Shown here: in pieces, positions 50,100-59,923 of the stretch
Numbering within the stretch: position 1 is the stretch's first letter
Layout of the letters: the number at the start of each line of letters is the position of its first letter
Origin: Ignavibacteriales bacterium
Lineage (GTDB): Bacteria > Bacteroidota > Ignavibacteria > Ignavibacteriales > Ignavibacteriaceae
Direction of reading: 5' to 3'
DNA length: 64,000 nucleotides
Assembly (NCBI GenBank): GCA_020061465.1
Contig: JAGUYG010000051.1
Location: 56,725 to 120,724, forward strand
Notes under the pieces: generated by a model
Databases searched by the model: none
Told to the model about the DNA's origin: nothing
What the model saw: the letters and a program-made list of their open reading frames with translations, nothing else
Program-made: the position numbers and the translations under genes

Positions 50100-53000
50100 A
50101 TGCACAAGAAAATTCTGTTTATTTTGATTTCATTCCTGATTCACATTCCCTTGTTTGCTCAGATAACCCCTCAAACTCAAAGGTATAGAGATGAACCGAA
50201 AGGCGATATTCAGTACCGGCGCGAGGGAATAATGGACGGCAATCAGATAAGAACATTATTTTATAATAACGGTGAAGTAGGGCAGTGGCCCTATCAACCC
50301 TCCGGCGAATGGCCAAAAGGAACAGGGCATTCTTACTTAGACGGTGTATGTGTTTTAATTGCATCCGAAGTTACTGCACCCGGTAACGGACAGGTGATTC
50401 ATCCGCTTGAAACTTCTTACCGCGAGTGGATGGACAAAGACCCGGTGACAGGACAAATTTGGGGACTTGAACCTGTTCCCGGCTATATGAATCCTTCCGC
50501 AGGAAAGCCGGCGATAAATACCGATCCCAAATCATGGCCCAAGGTTTATCCTACTGCCTTAAATCTTACCCCCGAATGGGACGGCTACTGGTACGGCTAC
50601 TTCGGGAGGGGAGTACAAAGATCCGACTTCGAAACTTTCTTTGTGATGGACGATTCTAAAGACGGTGAATTTATCAGACCTCCTTATAATTATTTTCCAA
50701 TCGCAAGCGACCAAAACAGGGGCGGTTTAGGATTAAGGGTTGAAGTGCGTGGCTTTCAGTGGTCGCAGGTTCTTGCTGAAGACATAATTTTTTGGCATTA
50801 CGATATAGTTAATATTTCGGATTTTAATTATCCAACCACAATCTTCGGATTTTATACCGACTGCGGTGTGGGAGGTACCAACGATTCGGAAGACGATAAT
50901 GCTTCTTTCGATAAAAAGCTTGACTTAGCTTACTGTTTCGATAATGATGGCTTTGGTCAGCCCGATAGATGGAAAACAGGTTATTACGGTTATGCATATC
51001 TCGAAAGCCCCGGCAATCCTTGGAACGGTATTGATGACGATGAAGACGGTATGATTGACGAAAGAAGAGATGACAATATTGATAACGACGGCGATTGGCG
51101 ACCGTTCTCGGATTTAAATGGAAACGGTGTTTGGGATGCAGATGAGAATGAACCTCTGAATGACGATGTAGGCAGAGATGGAGTTGGTCCTTTCGATCTA
51201 CAATATCTTGGTCCTGATGAAGGAGAGGGGGATGGCGTACCGACACACGGTGAACCTAACTTTGATGAAACGGATAAAGATGAATCCGATCAAATTGGTT
51301 TAACGGCAGTTTCTATTTACCGATTAGGACAGGGCGGTACCGGCGGCGGCTGGCCCAAAGATGATGAATCGATGTGGCTGAAGATGAGCTATGCAAATTT
51401 CGATACATCAATTCAAAGAGCAAATATAAGCATGGTTTTTGCCTCGGGTCCTTTCCCATTAAATCTTAATAAGCGCGAAAGATTTTCTATGGCGCTTGTC
51501 TTTGGTGATAATCTTGATGACCTAATTTTTAATAAAGAAACCGTGCAGCAAATCTATAATGCAAATTACAACTTCGCTAAACCTCCTTATAAACCAACTT
51601 TAACTGCTGTAGCAGGCGATGGAAAAGTTTTTCTTTATTGGGATAAAATCGCTGAAGAGTCACGCGATCCTTTCCTTGGTTTTGAGAATAACGATCCGAC
51701 ACAGGGTTACAAAAAAGACTTTGAGGGTTACCTTGTTTACAGAAGTACCGAAGCCGAATTCAATGATATAAAAATAATAACTAATTCTAAGGGAGATCCA
51801 AAATACTGGAAACCCATAGCACAATTTGATTTGGTCGACTCTATGTTAATTAACGGGAGTTGGGAATATATAATGGGACCTGATCCGGTAGGCAGTAATG
51901 GCGCTCACTTTTGGCGCGGCACTAATTCAGGTTTACAGCATTCCTATGTTGATACCGATGTAATGAACGGAGTAAGATATTATTATGCAGTCGTTTCGTA
52001 CGATCAAGGTGATCCGATGTTTGGAACAACCGGTTTGCAGCCTTCCGAATGCACAAAAATTATAACGGAAGATTTTGCCGGGAACCTGCAATTCGTTGAT
52101 ATTAATTGCGCTGTAGTTACTCCGAATGCACCTGCCGCCGGTTATATTCCCCCGCAAATATTGGGGGATACCCGTTCGGTTGCATCCGGCAAGGGAACCG
52201 GTAACCTTTCGGTTAATGTTCTTAACCCTTCGGCAATTAAAGATGGCGCAGCTTACCAAATTCTTTTTAATTCGACGAGCACTTTCCCTTTGTATAAAAC
52301 CATTTCATATTCCATCATCAGAACATTCGACGGGAAAGTTGATACGCTGGAAAGGAAAGTAGACACAACAAGCATCGGTGAGGGGCGATTTAGTCCACCC
52401 TTTGACGGAATGACAATTTCAATAATGAACGATACTGCGGTAACGGTAATAGATTCACTTACCAATTGGTTAATCGGAACGAGCAATTTAAATATTAGAG
52501 TTAATCCCAATAGAACATCGAGAGCAATACCTTGGCCTGCGGATTATGAAATTCAATTCAGCAGTTCAGATCAACCCATTGATACAACATGGTTCACCAA
52601 AATTCCGATTCATGCAAGGGTATTAAACCTTACGGAAGGAACACAAGTAAAAGTTGAATTAAAAGATGTTGATAATTCTAAATCGTTATCTGTAGGGGAC
52701 ACACTGCAAATTCTCGAATTTATCAACACACCTTATACTGTTGCCAATTCAAGAATAGCATGGAATGTATCGTATGGCTATCCATTGATGGGAGATATTA
52801 AACACCCTGCTGCCGGCGATAAATTTATAATCAAAACTTCAAAACAATTTGCTTCGGGGGATTACTTTACTTACAGCACAAAACCGGTTTCAACGGATAA
52901 CGAATTGATGAAGCAGCAATTAGCTCAAATTGGTGTGGTACCCAATCCCTATCTCGGTGCGGCATCATGGGAGAGACGAAATCTTAATTCAACCGGCAGG

Positions 53001-53234
53001 GGAGATAGAAAAATAGATTTTATTAATCTACCTGCCAAATGCACAATTAGGATTTACACAATTGCCGGTGCGCTTGTAAAAACTTTGGCTAAAGATTCCG
53101 GTCCGACTAACGGTGCACTTTCATGGAATCTTGTTTCCGAAGACGGGATGGATATTGCCTACGGTGTATATATCTATCATGTTGATGCCGAAGGAATCGG
53201 TGAACACATAGGCAAATTTGCGGTAATTAAATAG
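50100..53234 (+). CDS. Very large secreted protein with Asp-rich repeats and sorting-like tail
   Basis: About 1044 residues, unrecognised. After a signal peptide come an N-terminal region with aromatic-rich segments (WDGYWYGYFGRGVQ), Asp-rich calcium-binding-like repeats (NGIDDDEDGMID, NIDNDGDWRPF, DLNGNGVWDADENE), an Fn3-like part and a C-terminal segment with VVPNPYLGAASWE ... GVYIYHV, a variant of the Por-type sorting tail. ATG 50100 has GGAGG seven bases upstream. It is coupled between the TonB receptor and the PorV/Q-like gene, so it may act as the surface lipoprotein-like partner that SusD provides elsewhere. That role is inference. Confidence 0.75.
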   Translation: MHKKILFILISFLIHIPLFAQITPQTQRYRDEPKGDIQYRREGIMDGNQIRTLFYNNGEVGQWPYQPSGEWPKGTGHSYLDGVCVLIASEVTAPGNGQVIHPLETSYREWMDKDPVTGQIWGLEPVPGYMNPSAGKPAINTDPKSWPKVYPTALNLTPEWDGYWYGYFGRGVQRSDFETFFVMDDSKDGEFIRPPYNYFPIASDQNRGGLGLRVEVRGFQWSQVLAEDIIFWHYDIVNISDFNYPTTIFGFYTDCGVGGTNDSEDDNASFDKKLDLAYCFDNDGFGQPDRWKTGYYGYAYLESPGNPWNGIDDDEDGMIDERRDDNIDNDGDWRPFSDLNGNGVWDADENEPLNDDVGRDGVGPFDLQYLGPDEGEGDGVPTHGEPNFDETDKDESDQIGLTAVSIYRLGQGGTGGGWPKDDESMWLKMSYANFDTSIQRANISMVFASGPFPLNLNKRERFSMALVFGDNLDDLIFNKETVQQIYNANYNFAKPPYKPTLTAVAGDGKVFLYWDKIAEESRDPFLGFENNDPTQGYKKDFEGYLVYRSTEAEFNDIKIITNSKGDPKYWKPIAQFDLVDSMLINGSWEYIMGPDPVGSNGAHFWRGTNSGLQHSYVDTDVMNGVRYYYAVVSYDQGDPMFGTTGLQPSECTKIITEDFAGNLQFVDINCAVVTPNAPAAGYIPPQILGDTRSVASGKGTGNLSVNVLNPSAIKDGAAYQILFNSTSTFPLYKTISYSIIRTFDGKVDTLERKVDTTSIGEGRFSPPFDGMTISIMNDTAVTVIDSLTNWLIGTSNLNIRVNPNRTSRAIPWPADYEIQFSSSDQPIDTTWFTKIPIHARVLNLTEGTQVKVELKDVDNSKSLSVGDTLQILEFINTPYTVANSRIAWNVSYGYPLMGDIKHPAAGDKFIIKTSKQFASGDYFTYSTKPVSTDNELMKQQLAQIGVVPNPYLGAASWERRNLNSTGRGDRKIDFINLPAKCTIRIYTIAGALVKTLAKDSGPTNGALSWNLVSEDGMDIAYGVYIYHVDAEGIGEHIGKFAVIK

Positions 53235-53246
53235 CGGAGAATGAAT

Positions 53247-54278
53247 ATGAAAAAGAAAATTATACTTACATCGCTCTTAATAATTTTTGTAAGCTCAAGC
53301 ATTTTTGCTCAGCAATTCATTTCCGATGTTTCGAAGAAAGGGACTACCGCAGCACCGTTTTTATCCATAAGTCAAGGTGCGAGAGCATCCGGCATGGGCA
53401 GCGCATTCGTAGGAATTGCCGATGACCAAAGTGCAATTTATTGGAATCCCGCAGGTTTGGCTAAGCTTAAAGGTGTCGGTGTGCTATTCGATCATACCCA
53501 ATGGTTTGCAGATATAAGTTATAACTTTGTTGCCGCCACATATAATTTGGGTGATCTGGGTACTATAGGTTTAAGTGTAACTGCTTCTAACATTGGTGAA
53601 ATGAAAGTAACCACAATCGAAGAACCAAACGGTACCGGCGAAACTTTTTCCGCAGCCGATGCTGCCTTCAGCATTGCTTATGCATTAAATCTAACGGATA
53701 ATTTCTCTATCGGTTTCAATCCTAAATTTGTTTATCAAACTTTATGGAAGATGAGCGCATCCGCATTTGCTATAGACCTTGGCATTCAGTATGTAACACC
53801 TTTCGACGGCATTATACTCGCCATGTCGGTTTCTAATTTCGGCACTAAAATGCAAATGCTAGGGAATTCAAATTTGGTGCTGCACGATTTGGATCCTTAC
53901 AGCACAGGCAACAACGATAAAATTCCGGCTTATCTTGAAACCGAGCAATGGGCGCTTCCGCTTAACTTCAGAGTAGGTGTTGCATACGACCCGATAAATA
54001 CTGAAAATCAGAAACTCATAATTGCATTAGATGCTGCTCATCCAAATGATAATTACGAAAGCATCAACGTTGGAGCAGAATATAATTACAATGATTTCTT
54101 ATTCCTTAGAGGAGGTTACAAATCATTATTTCTTAAGGATTCGGAAGAATCATTCGCTTTAGGTTTTGGTTTGAAGCAGCTTTTGTTAGGCAACGTAGCG
54201 GTTAAATTTGATTATGCCTATCAGGCTTTCGGCAGGTTGTCTGATATTCAGAAATTTACAATTTCAATTACTTTCTGA
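53247..54278 (+). CDS. PorV/PorQ-like outer-membrane protein
   Basis: About 343 residues with a signal peptide and a barrel of the PorV/PorQ (UPF0164) group: FLSISQGARASGMGSAFVG, then DDQSAIYWNPAGLAKL and repeated amphipathic strands to the aromatic C-terminus (FTISITF). ATG 53247 has GGAG seven bases before it; the in-frame ATG at 53241 is too close. PorV shuttles type IX substrates and PorQ-like proteins sit in the same membrane. Its stop overlaps the following GH16 start (TGATG), so it is co-translated with a type IX cargo enzyme. Confidence 0.85.
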   Translation: MKKKIILTSLLIIFVSSSIFAQQFISDVSKKGTTAAPFLSISQGARASGMGSAFVGIADDQSAIYWNPAGLAKLKGVGVLFDHTQWFADISYNFVAATYNLGDLGTIGLSVTASNIGEMKVTTIEEPNGTGETFSAADAAFSIAYALNLTDNFSIGFNPKFVYQTLWKMSASAFAIDLGIQYVTPFDGIILAMSVSNFGTKMQMLGNSNLVLHDLDPYSTGNNDKIPAYLETEQWALPLNFRVGVAYDPINTENQKLIIALDAAHPNDNYESINVGAEYNYNDFLFLRGGYKSLFLKDSEESFALGFGLKQLLLGNVAVKFDYAYQAFGRLSDIQKFTISITF

Positions 54279-56077
54279 TGCGGGTTAGTTTTGTTGTCAT
54301 ATTGCTTTTATTTGCACATAATTTTTTGAACGCAAAAGATTTTAAAGGCGCTGAATACAGAACCAAACAATCTTACACTTACGGCAGATTCGAAGCTAAT
54401 TACAAATCGCCGTATAGAGAGGGTGTTCTTGCTTCCTTCTTCACTTATCATGATGGAGGAATTTCGTGGAACGAAATAGATATTGAAATAATGGGAAGAT
54501 ACGATAACGATGTTCAGTTCAATACTATTACTCCCGGACAGACAAATCATGTAAGACATCAATTTGTTGATTTTAATCCTCATCTCGATTTTCACACTTA
54601 CGCATTCGAATGGACACCCGATTATGTTGCATGGTTCATTGACGGCGAAGAAGTTTACAGGCAGACAGGTGCACACATTTCCACGTTAAATCTGCCGCAA
54701 AAAATTATGATGAACATCTGGAATCCCGTTTATGAAAATTGGGCGGGTAAATGGAATCCGGATATTCTTCCATCATTTGCTTATTACGATTGGGTTAGTT
54801 ACTACTCGTATACTCCCGGTGCCGGCAGCTATGGTACCGGGAATAATTTTACACATCAATGGACGGATAATTTCGATTCATGGGATCAATCAAGATGGGA
54901 TAAAGCAACTCATACCTTCGGCGGCAACAATTGCGATTTCATAAGGGAGAATGCTGTCTTTAATGACGGGAAATTAATTTTATGTCTAACCGATGCGGTA
55001 AATATCGGATACATCGATAAAAAAGCGCCTAATCTGCTTTGGGCACGTGCTTATGATAACGGTGTGTTAGCGTCTTTTACTGAAGAGTTGGATAAGCTCT
55101 CTGCTGAATCGAAATCTAATTACATCATTTCGAACGCGGCAATAGACAGCATTAAACTTTTGGAAGATGAGAAGAACGTTTTTCTGTATTCGTCAAATAT
55201 TAATCTGTCCGGGGGTTTCAATCTTATAGTTTTAAGCATGAAGGATAAAGCAAATCCGCCAAATACAATGCCGGCAAGAGCTGTTCCGGTTATTCTTCCT
55301 TCGGCATTAAAATTTCCGATTAAGATAAACATAGGAGGGCAGGCGGTAAACGATTTTATCGGCGATACGGAGTTTAAAGAAACAACCGAGTATGGTTATA
55401 TGGATGGGCAGAATACAGTATTCCCTTCGTCGCTTCATACAAATAACACAGAATATGATTACGTCTATCGATCGGAGCGTTACGGATTAGCAGCATATAA
55501 AATTAGAGTGCCGCCCGGCAGTTATAGTGCAACGCTTATGTTTGCCGAAAATTATTTTACTCAAACCGGCAGAAGAATTTTTGATGTTTATGTTGAAGGT
55601 AAAAGAGTAATCGACAATCTTGATATATTTAGTCAATTAGGAACTAACTATGCGTATGAGTTAAAAGCCGAAAATATTTTATGCTTAGACGGCATAATAG
55701 ATATTCATTTCTCATCTGAAATTGAAAATCCGCTTATAAACGGTATTATAGTTGAGAATAATACTACCGGATTTTTAGAAGAAGATATGAATCACTTCAA
55801 CTCATTCGCACTTGAACAGAATTATCCAAATCCCTTTAACGGCGCAACAAAAATTGGATTTTCAATTAAGGAAGAAAGCGCAGTTCAATTAAAAATTTTT
55901 AATGTGACAGGAAAAATTGTTTACTCCGAAAACCTCGGAACTTTCGCTCAAGGGAAGCATGAAATTCAGTGGCATGCAAAATCAAATCTTGGAATTTCTC
56001 TTAACTCGGGCGTTTATATCTATTCGCTTGAAAACGGAAAACATACGCTCGCAAAAAAATTAATTTTATTGAATTAA
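54278..56077 (+). CDS. GH16 licheninase (circularly permuted) with malectin and type IX tail
   Basis: A 599-residue secreted enzyme. Residues 20-175 hold strands that in Bacillus licheninases are the second part (GAEYRTKQSYTYGRFEA), with the EIDIE catalytic motif (nucleophile E66, D68, acid/base E70). The part that is N-terminal in Bacillus (NFDSWDQSRWDKA ... GKLILCLT) comes only after the linker at about residue 185. This is the circularly permuted order known from Fibrobacter succinogenes 1,3-1,4-beta-glucanase. A malectin-like domain (INIGGQAVNDFIGD) and Por-type tail (EQNYPNPFNGATKIGF) follow. It cuts mixed-linkage beta-glucan outside the cell. Confidence 0.9.
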   Translation: MRVSFVVILLLFAHNFLNAKDFKGAEYRTKQSYTYGRFEANYKSPYREGVLASFFTYHDGGISWNEIDIEIMGRYDNDVQFNTITPGQTNHVRHQFVDFNPHLDFHTYAFEWTPDYVAWFIDGEEVYRQTGAHISTLNLPQKIMMNIWNPVYENWAGKWNPDILPSFAYYDWVSYYSYTPGAGSYGTGNNFTHQWTDNFDSWDQSRWDKATHTFGGNNCDFIRENAVFNDGKLILCLTDAVNIGYIDKKAPNLLWARAYDNGVLASFTEELDKLSAESKSNYIISNAAIDSIKLLEDEKNVFLYSSNINLSGGFNLIVLSMKDKANPPNTMPARAVPVILPSALKFPIKINIGGQAVNDFIGDTEFKETTEYGYMDGQNTVFPSSLHTNNTEYDYVYRSERYGLAAYKIRVPPGSYSATLMFAENYFTQTGRRIFDVYVEGKRVIDNLDIFSQLGTNYAYELKAENILCLDGIIDIHFSSEIENPLINGIIVENNTTGFLEEDMNHFNSFALEQNYPNPFNGATKIGFSIKEESAVQLKIFNVTGKIVYSENLGTFAQGKHEIQWHAKSNLGISLNSGVYIYSLENGKHTLAKKLILLN

Positions 56078-56142
56078 ACTTTCACTTGAAATTAAAATAA
56101 TGACAACATCCCTAACCATAAAAAAATACACGGGGAATTAAA

Positions 56143-58386
56143 ATGAAAGAGACTAAACGGTTAATCTTACTATCGATAATTTTAATTTTATCAATGGCTC
56201 TTTCTCCGGAGAAAGAAAAAAACTATTCACTTGATGATCGTGTAAAAAAGCTTCTCTCTCAGATGACACTTGAAGAGAAAGTGGGGCAGATGACGCAAGT
56301 TACTATTCAAGCCGTATCAAAAACACAGGGTACAAAAGATCAAAAGCATGAACTCGATCTCAATAAGCTTGAAGAAGCAATAACAAAATATCATGTCGGC
56401 TCTATTCTAAATGTTTACGATGTTGCACATTCAATTGACTATTGGCATGAAGTGATAACAGAAATTCAGGATATAGCAACGAAAAAAACCCGATTGAAAA
56501 TTCCCATCATTTACGGTATAGATGCTATTCACGGAGCTAATTACACTTTGGATGCAACATTGTTTCCGCAGGCAATCAATATGGCTGCAACTATGAACAG
56601 AGATTTGATTGAGAAAGCCGGGGAAATAACCGCAATTGAAACGCGGGCTTCTGGAATTCCATGGAATTTTTATCCTGTTATGGATTTGGGAAGACAGCCC
56701 TTGTGGCCCCGTCTTTGGGAGACATTCGGTGAGGATGTTTACTTAGCATCCGAGATGGGGAAGCATTATATATTAGGAGCGCAGGGTGATGATATCGGCG
56801 ATGAAAAAAAATTAGCAACATGCTTAAAGCACTATGCGGGATACAGCTTTCCGATTAATGGCAGAGACAGAACCCCCGCATGGATATCGGAACGCATGAT
56901 GCGCGAATATTTTTTGCCTCCATTTCAAGCGGGTATCGAAGCAGGCGCTCCTACTGTTATGGTTAACTCATCCGAGGTTGACGGCATTCCCACTCATTCA
57001 GATTATCATCTTTTAACCGAAGTGCTTCGCGGTGAAATGAAATTTAAAGGATTTGTAGTATCCGATTGGGAAGATATTAACCGTCTCTATTCACGCGACA
57101 AAGTTGCCGCATCGCCAAAGGAAGCGGTTAAGATGGCTGTAATGGCGGGCGTTGATATGAGCATGGTACCGTACGATTTCAGCTTTTATGAATTGCTTCT
57201 TGAGCTTGTAAAAAACGGTGAAGTTCCGCTTTCAAGAATTGATGAAGCAGTTGGAAGAATCCTTACTGTTAAGTTTCGGTTGGGATTGTTTGAGAATCCT
57301 TATCCAAATAAAAAATTAAAAGGTATGTTTGCATCACCCGAATTCACAAAAGCAAATTATGATGCGGCATGTGAGTCAATTACATTAGTAAAGAATGAAA
57401 ACAACACGCTTCCTTTATCAAAAAAGATAAAAGTGCTTGTTACCGGTCCGACTGCCGATAGGCTTTCTGTAATGAACAGCGGTTGGACAATTACCTGGCA
57501 GGGAAATGAAGAAACTCTTTATCCGAAAGACAAGAAAACTGTACTAAAAGCAATTCAAGAAAAAATAGGCAAAGAAAATGTTATATATGTTCCGGGATCT
57601 GATTTCGATAAAACACTCAATATTGATGAAGCTGTTAGAAAAACTTCAGATGTTGATGCTTTAATTGTTTGTCTTGGTGAGAAGGCATACTGCGAAACTC
57701 CCGGTAATATTGATGACCTCACTTTAGATGAGGCACAATTAAAGTTGGCAAGTGAATTTATTAAAACTAAAAAGTCTGTTATACTCGTAATGCTGCAGGG
57801 ACGACCACGTGTGATAAATAAAGTTGAACCCGGTGTAGGTGCTGTTCTAATTGGATTTCTCCCCGGCATGGAAGGAGGACGAGCAATTGCGGATATACTT
57901 TTCGGTGATGTTAATCCAAGCGGAAAACTGCCCGTTACTTATCCGCGCGCACCGAATGCAATTCTGCACTACGATTATAAACCGTTAGAATTCTTCGATG
58001 TTAATTCATTCAATCCGCAGTGGAGTTTTGGATACGGATTAAGTTATACAACATTCAGCTATTCAGATTTGAAGCTTGACAAAAAAGAAATCAATAAAGA
58101 TGAAAAAATCAATGTAACCGTTACTGTTAAAAATACCGGAAGTAAAGCCGGTAAAGAAGCGGTCCAATTATATTTGACCGATCTATTTGGAAGTGTGAGC
58201 AGACCTGTAAAACAGTTGAAAGGATTTGAGAAAATTCATTTGAAACCTGGTGAATCAATGGAAGTGAAATTTACAATTGAACCAAAGCATTTATCATTTA
58301 TTGGAAGAGATAATAAAAGAATAATTGAACCAGGCGAATTTAAAGTGATAATTGCCGATTTAACCGAAAACTTTTTTGTTAAATGA
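56143..58386 (+). CDS. GH3 beta-glucosidase with Fn3-like domain
   Basis: A 747-residue enzyme with an N-terminal signal or anchor segment (residues 5-21), GH3 N- and C-domains and a C-terminal Fn3-like domain (VTVTVKNTGSKAGKEAVQLYL). The nucleophile is D308 in GFVVSDWEDINRL; KHYAGYSFPINGRDR carries the substrate-binding KH. It removes terminal glucose from oligosaccharides released by the licheninase 65 bp upstream. It differs in sequence from the two minus-strand GH3 enzymes and has a long insertion-like segment near residue 55. Confidence 0.93.
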   Translation: MKETKRLILLSIILILSMALSPEKEKNYSLDDRVKKLLSQMTLEEKVGQMTQVTIQAVSKTQGTKDQKHELDLNKLEEAITKYHVGSILNVYDVAHSIDYWHEVITEIQDIATKKTRLKIPIIYGIDAIHGANYTLDATLFPQAINMAATMNRDLIEKAGEITAIETRASGIPWNFYPVMDLGRQPLWPRLWETFGEDVYLASEMGKHYILGAQGDDIGDEKKLATCLKHYAGYSFPINGRDRTPAWISERMMREYFLPPFQAGIEAGAPTVMVNSSEVDGIPTHSDYHLLTEVLRGEMKFKGFVVSDWEDINRLYSRDKVAASPKEAVKMAVMAGVDMSMVPYDFSFYELLLELVKNGEVPLSRIDEAVGRILTVKFRLGLFENPYPNKKLKGMFASPEFTKANYDAACESITLVKNENNTLPLSKKIKVLVTGPTADRLSVMNSGWTITWQGNEETLYPKDKKTVLKAIQEKIGKENVIYVPGSDFDKTLNIDEAVRKTSDVDALIVCLGEKAYCETPGNIDDLTLDEAQLKLASEFIKTKKSVILVMLQGRPRVINKVEPGVGAVLIGFLPGMEGGRAIADILFGDVNPSGKLPVTYPRAPNAILHYDYKPLEFFDVNSFNPQWSFGYGLSYTTFSYSDLKLDKKEINKDEKINVTVTVKNTGSKAGKEAVQLYLTDLFGSVSRPVKQLKGFEKIHLKPGESMEVKFTIEPKHLSFIGRDNKRIIEPGEFKVIIADLTENFFVK

Positions 58387-58552
58387 TATAGTTAGTTATT
58401 GGAAACATTAAGTGATTGCATGTGGATGCGAAGAAAATTTAGCCACGAATTAACAATAATTTTCACGAATGATTAGAACTTAAACGCGTTCTATTTAATT
58501 CGATAAAAAAAATTTTAATATGAATTTTATATCTCATAACTTGAGGAATAAA

Positions 58553-59383
58553 ATGTTCATCAGAATTATTTTTTTTCTTCTAATATCTCATTTTATTTTA
58601 TTCGGCTGTCAGGATAAAAGCACCGAGCCAATAAATGAAGATTCTACAAAAGGATGGCAGCTTGTTTGGGCAGATGAATTTAATTACATCGGTCTTCCCG
58701 ATTCAAACAAGTGGGGTTACGACGTAGGCGGACACGGCTGGGGAAATCAAGAGCTGCAATTTTATACTTCACATCGAACAAAGAATGCGCGCGTTGAAAA
58801 TGGAATTCTCATTATTGAAGCCTTTAAAGAAAAATGGGAAGCGAATGATTATACATCTGCACGCTTAGTTTCGAGAGGAAAGGGAGATTGGACATACGGA
58901 CGCTTCGAAATAAAAGCCATACTTCCCCATGGCAGAGGAACGTGGCCCGCAATATGGATGCTTCCGACTCAATGGGCTTATGGCAATGGGGGCTGGCCTG
59001 ATAACGGCGAAATAGATATTATGGAACATGTGGGTTACGACCCCGGATGGGTACATGGATCAATTCACACAAAAGCATATTATTGGCAGATCAATACACA
59101 AAAAACCGCCAAGATTTATGTGCCCGATGCTGAGGTGGCATTTCATGTTTATGCAATGGAATGGACGCCGGAAAAAATTGAAATTTTTATCGACTCAACT
59201 AAATACTTTTCTTTTTCCAATGAACATAAAGGCTGGGAAGTATGGCCATTTGATAAAGATTTTCATTTGTTGTTAAACATTGCTGTTGGCGGTGGATGGG
59301 GCGGGCAAAAAGGAGTGGATGACTCTATCTTTCCACAAAAAATGGAAGTTGACTACGTCAGAGTATTCAAGTGGGTGGAGTAA
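58553..59383 (+). CDS. GH16 laminarinase lipoprotein
   Basis: About 276 residues with a lipobox ending at C19 (FILFGCQDKS). The GH16 catalytic motif is EIDIMEH (E153, D155, E158), the ExDxxE form of laminarinases, in contrast to the ExDxE form of the licheninase upstream. WADEFNYIGLPDSNKW and WPAIWMLPTQWAYG are typical substrate-site strands. ATG 58553 has GAGG six bases upstream; ATG 58520 lacks it. It should cleave beta-1,3-glucan as an outer-membrane lipoprotein. Confidence 0.93.
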   Translation: MFIRIIFFLLISHFILFGCQDKSTEPINEDSTKGWQLVWADEFNYIGLPDSNKWGYDVGGHGWGNQELQFYTSHRTKNARVENGILIIEAFKEKWEANDYTSARLVSRGKGDWTYGRFEIKAILPHGRGTWPAIWMLPTQWAYGNGGWPDNGEIDIMEHVGYDPGWVHGSIHTKAYYWQINTQKTAKIYVPDAEVAFHVYAMEWTPEKIEIFIDSTKYFSFSNEHKGWEVWPFDKDFHLLLNIAVGGGWGGQKGVDDSIFPQKMEVDYVRVFKWVE

Positions 59384-59439
59384 AGAATTCAGTCTTTTTT
59401 CGGCTTAGCGTCACCATTCAGGGTGATTTAGAATTGGAA

Positions 59440-59489
59440 AGAGATGACATCTTTTACGGTAAACTTATGCGTTACAAGATGTCATCTCT
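59440..59489. repeat. Hairpin relic of the 157-bp element family, copy C
   Basis: AGAGATGACATCTT at 59440 and AAGATGTCATCTCT at 59476 repeat the inner inverted repeats of copies A and B, but with only 20-25 bases between them. The outer ends are degenerate. It follows the laminarinase stop by 56 bp and could serve as a terminator-like hairpin. Confidence 0.65.
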
Positions 59490-59686
59490 TAATTGTGTGG
59501 AATAGGGATGAATAATATCATCAAGACACTAACCAAAAATATTTGTCCGACCCAAAGGGTTCTCCAAGGATCCATAGGACTTCGGAAAGGACTCTATGGA
59601 GAAATTCTAATTGTAAGTAAAAAACAAATAATCCGAAGGATCCTTTGGACAAAACCCAAATAACAAATTCAAAATCTTATCGGAAC

Positions 59687-59811
59687 GATCGAGGCTGTGT
59701 AATCAGAATGATCCTTCGGAAAAGTGCCGTTGTCATTTCGACTCCGAAAGCTTTGGACAGTCGCTCCGCTCCTTCGAAATGACAGTTTTGAGTTTTTACA
59801 CAGTCCCGATC
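59687..59811. repeat. Nested inverted-repeat element
   Basis: GATCGAGGCTGTGTAA (59687-59702) matches the complement of TTACACAGTCCCGATC (59796-59811) with two differences. Inside it TGTCATTTCGA (59731-59741) pairs exactly with TCGAAATGACA (59774-59784). About 125 bp, no coding frame. The surrounding 540-bp gap also carries several imperfect copies of a GGATCCTTTGGAC-type unit (59560-59655). Confidence 0.55.
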
Positions 59812-59923
59812 CTACGGAGAAGATTGAACATTATGCAAAGCATGCTGTGCATTTGTAATTTGTGCCGCAGTAGCGGCATGCCGCTAAGCGGTGATTTTTT
59901 GAAATTTGTCCAAGGGACTCCTT

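Noticed and set aside
54308..54676. 122-codon minus-strand frame
   Set aside because: Shadow of the GH16 licheninase; the plus frame carries the catalytic motif.
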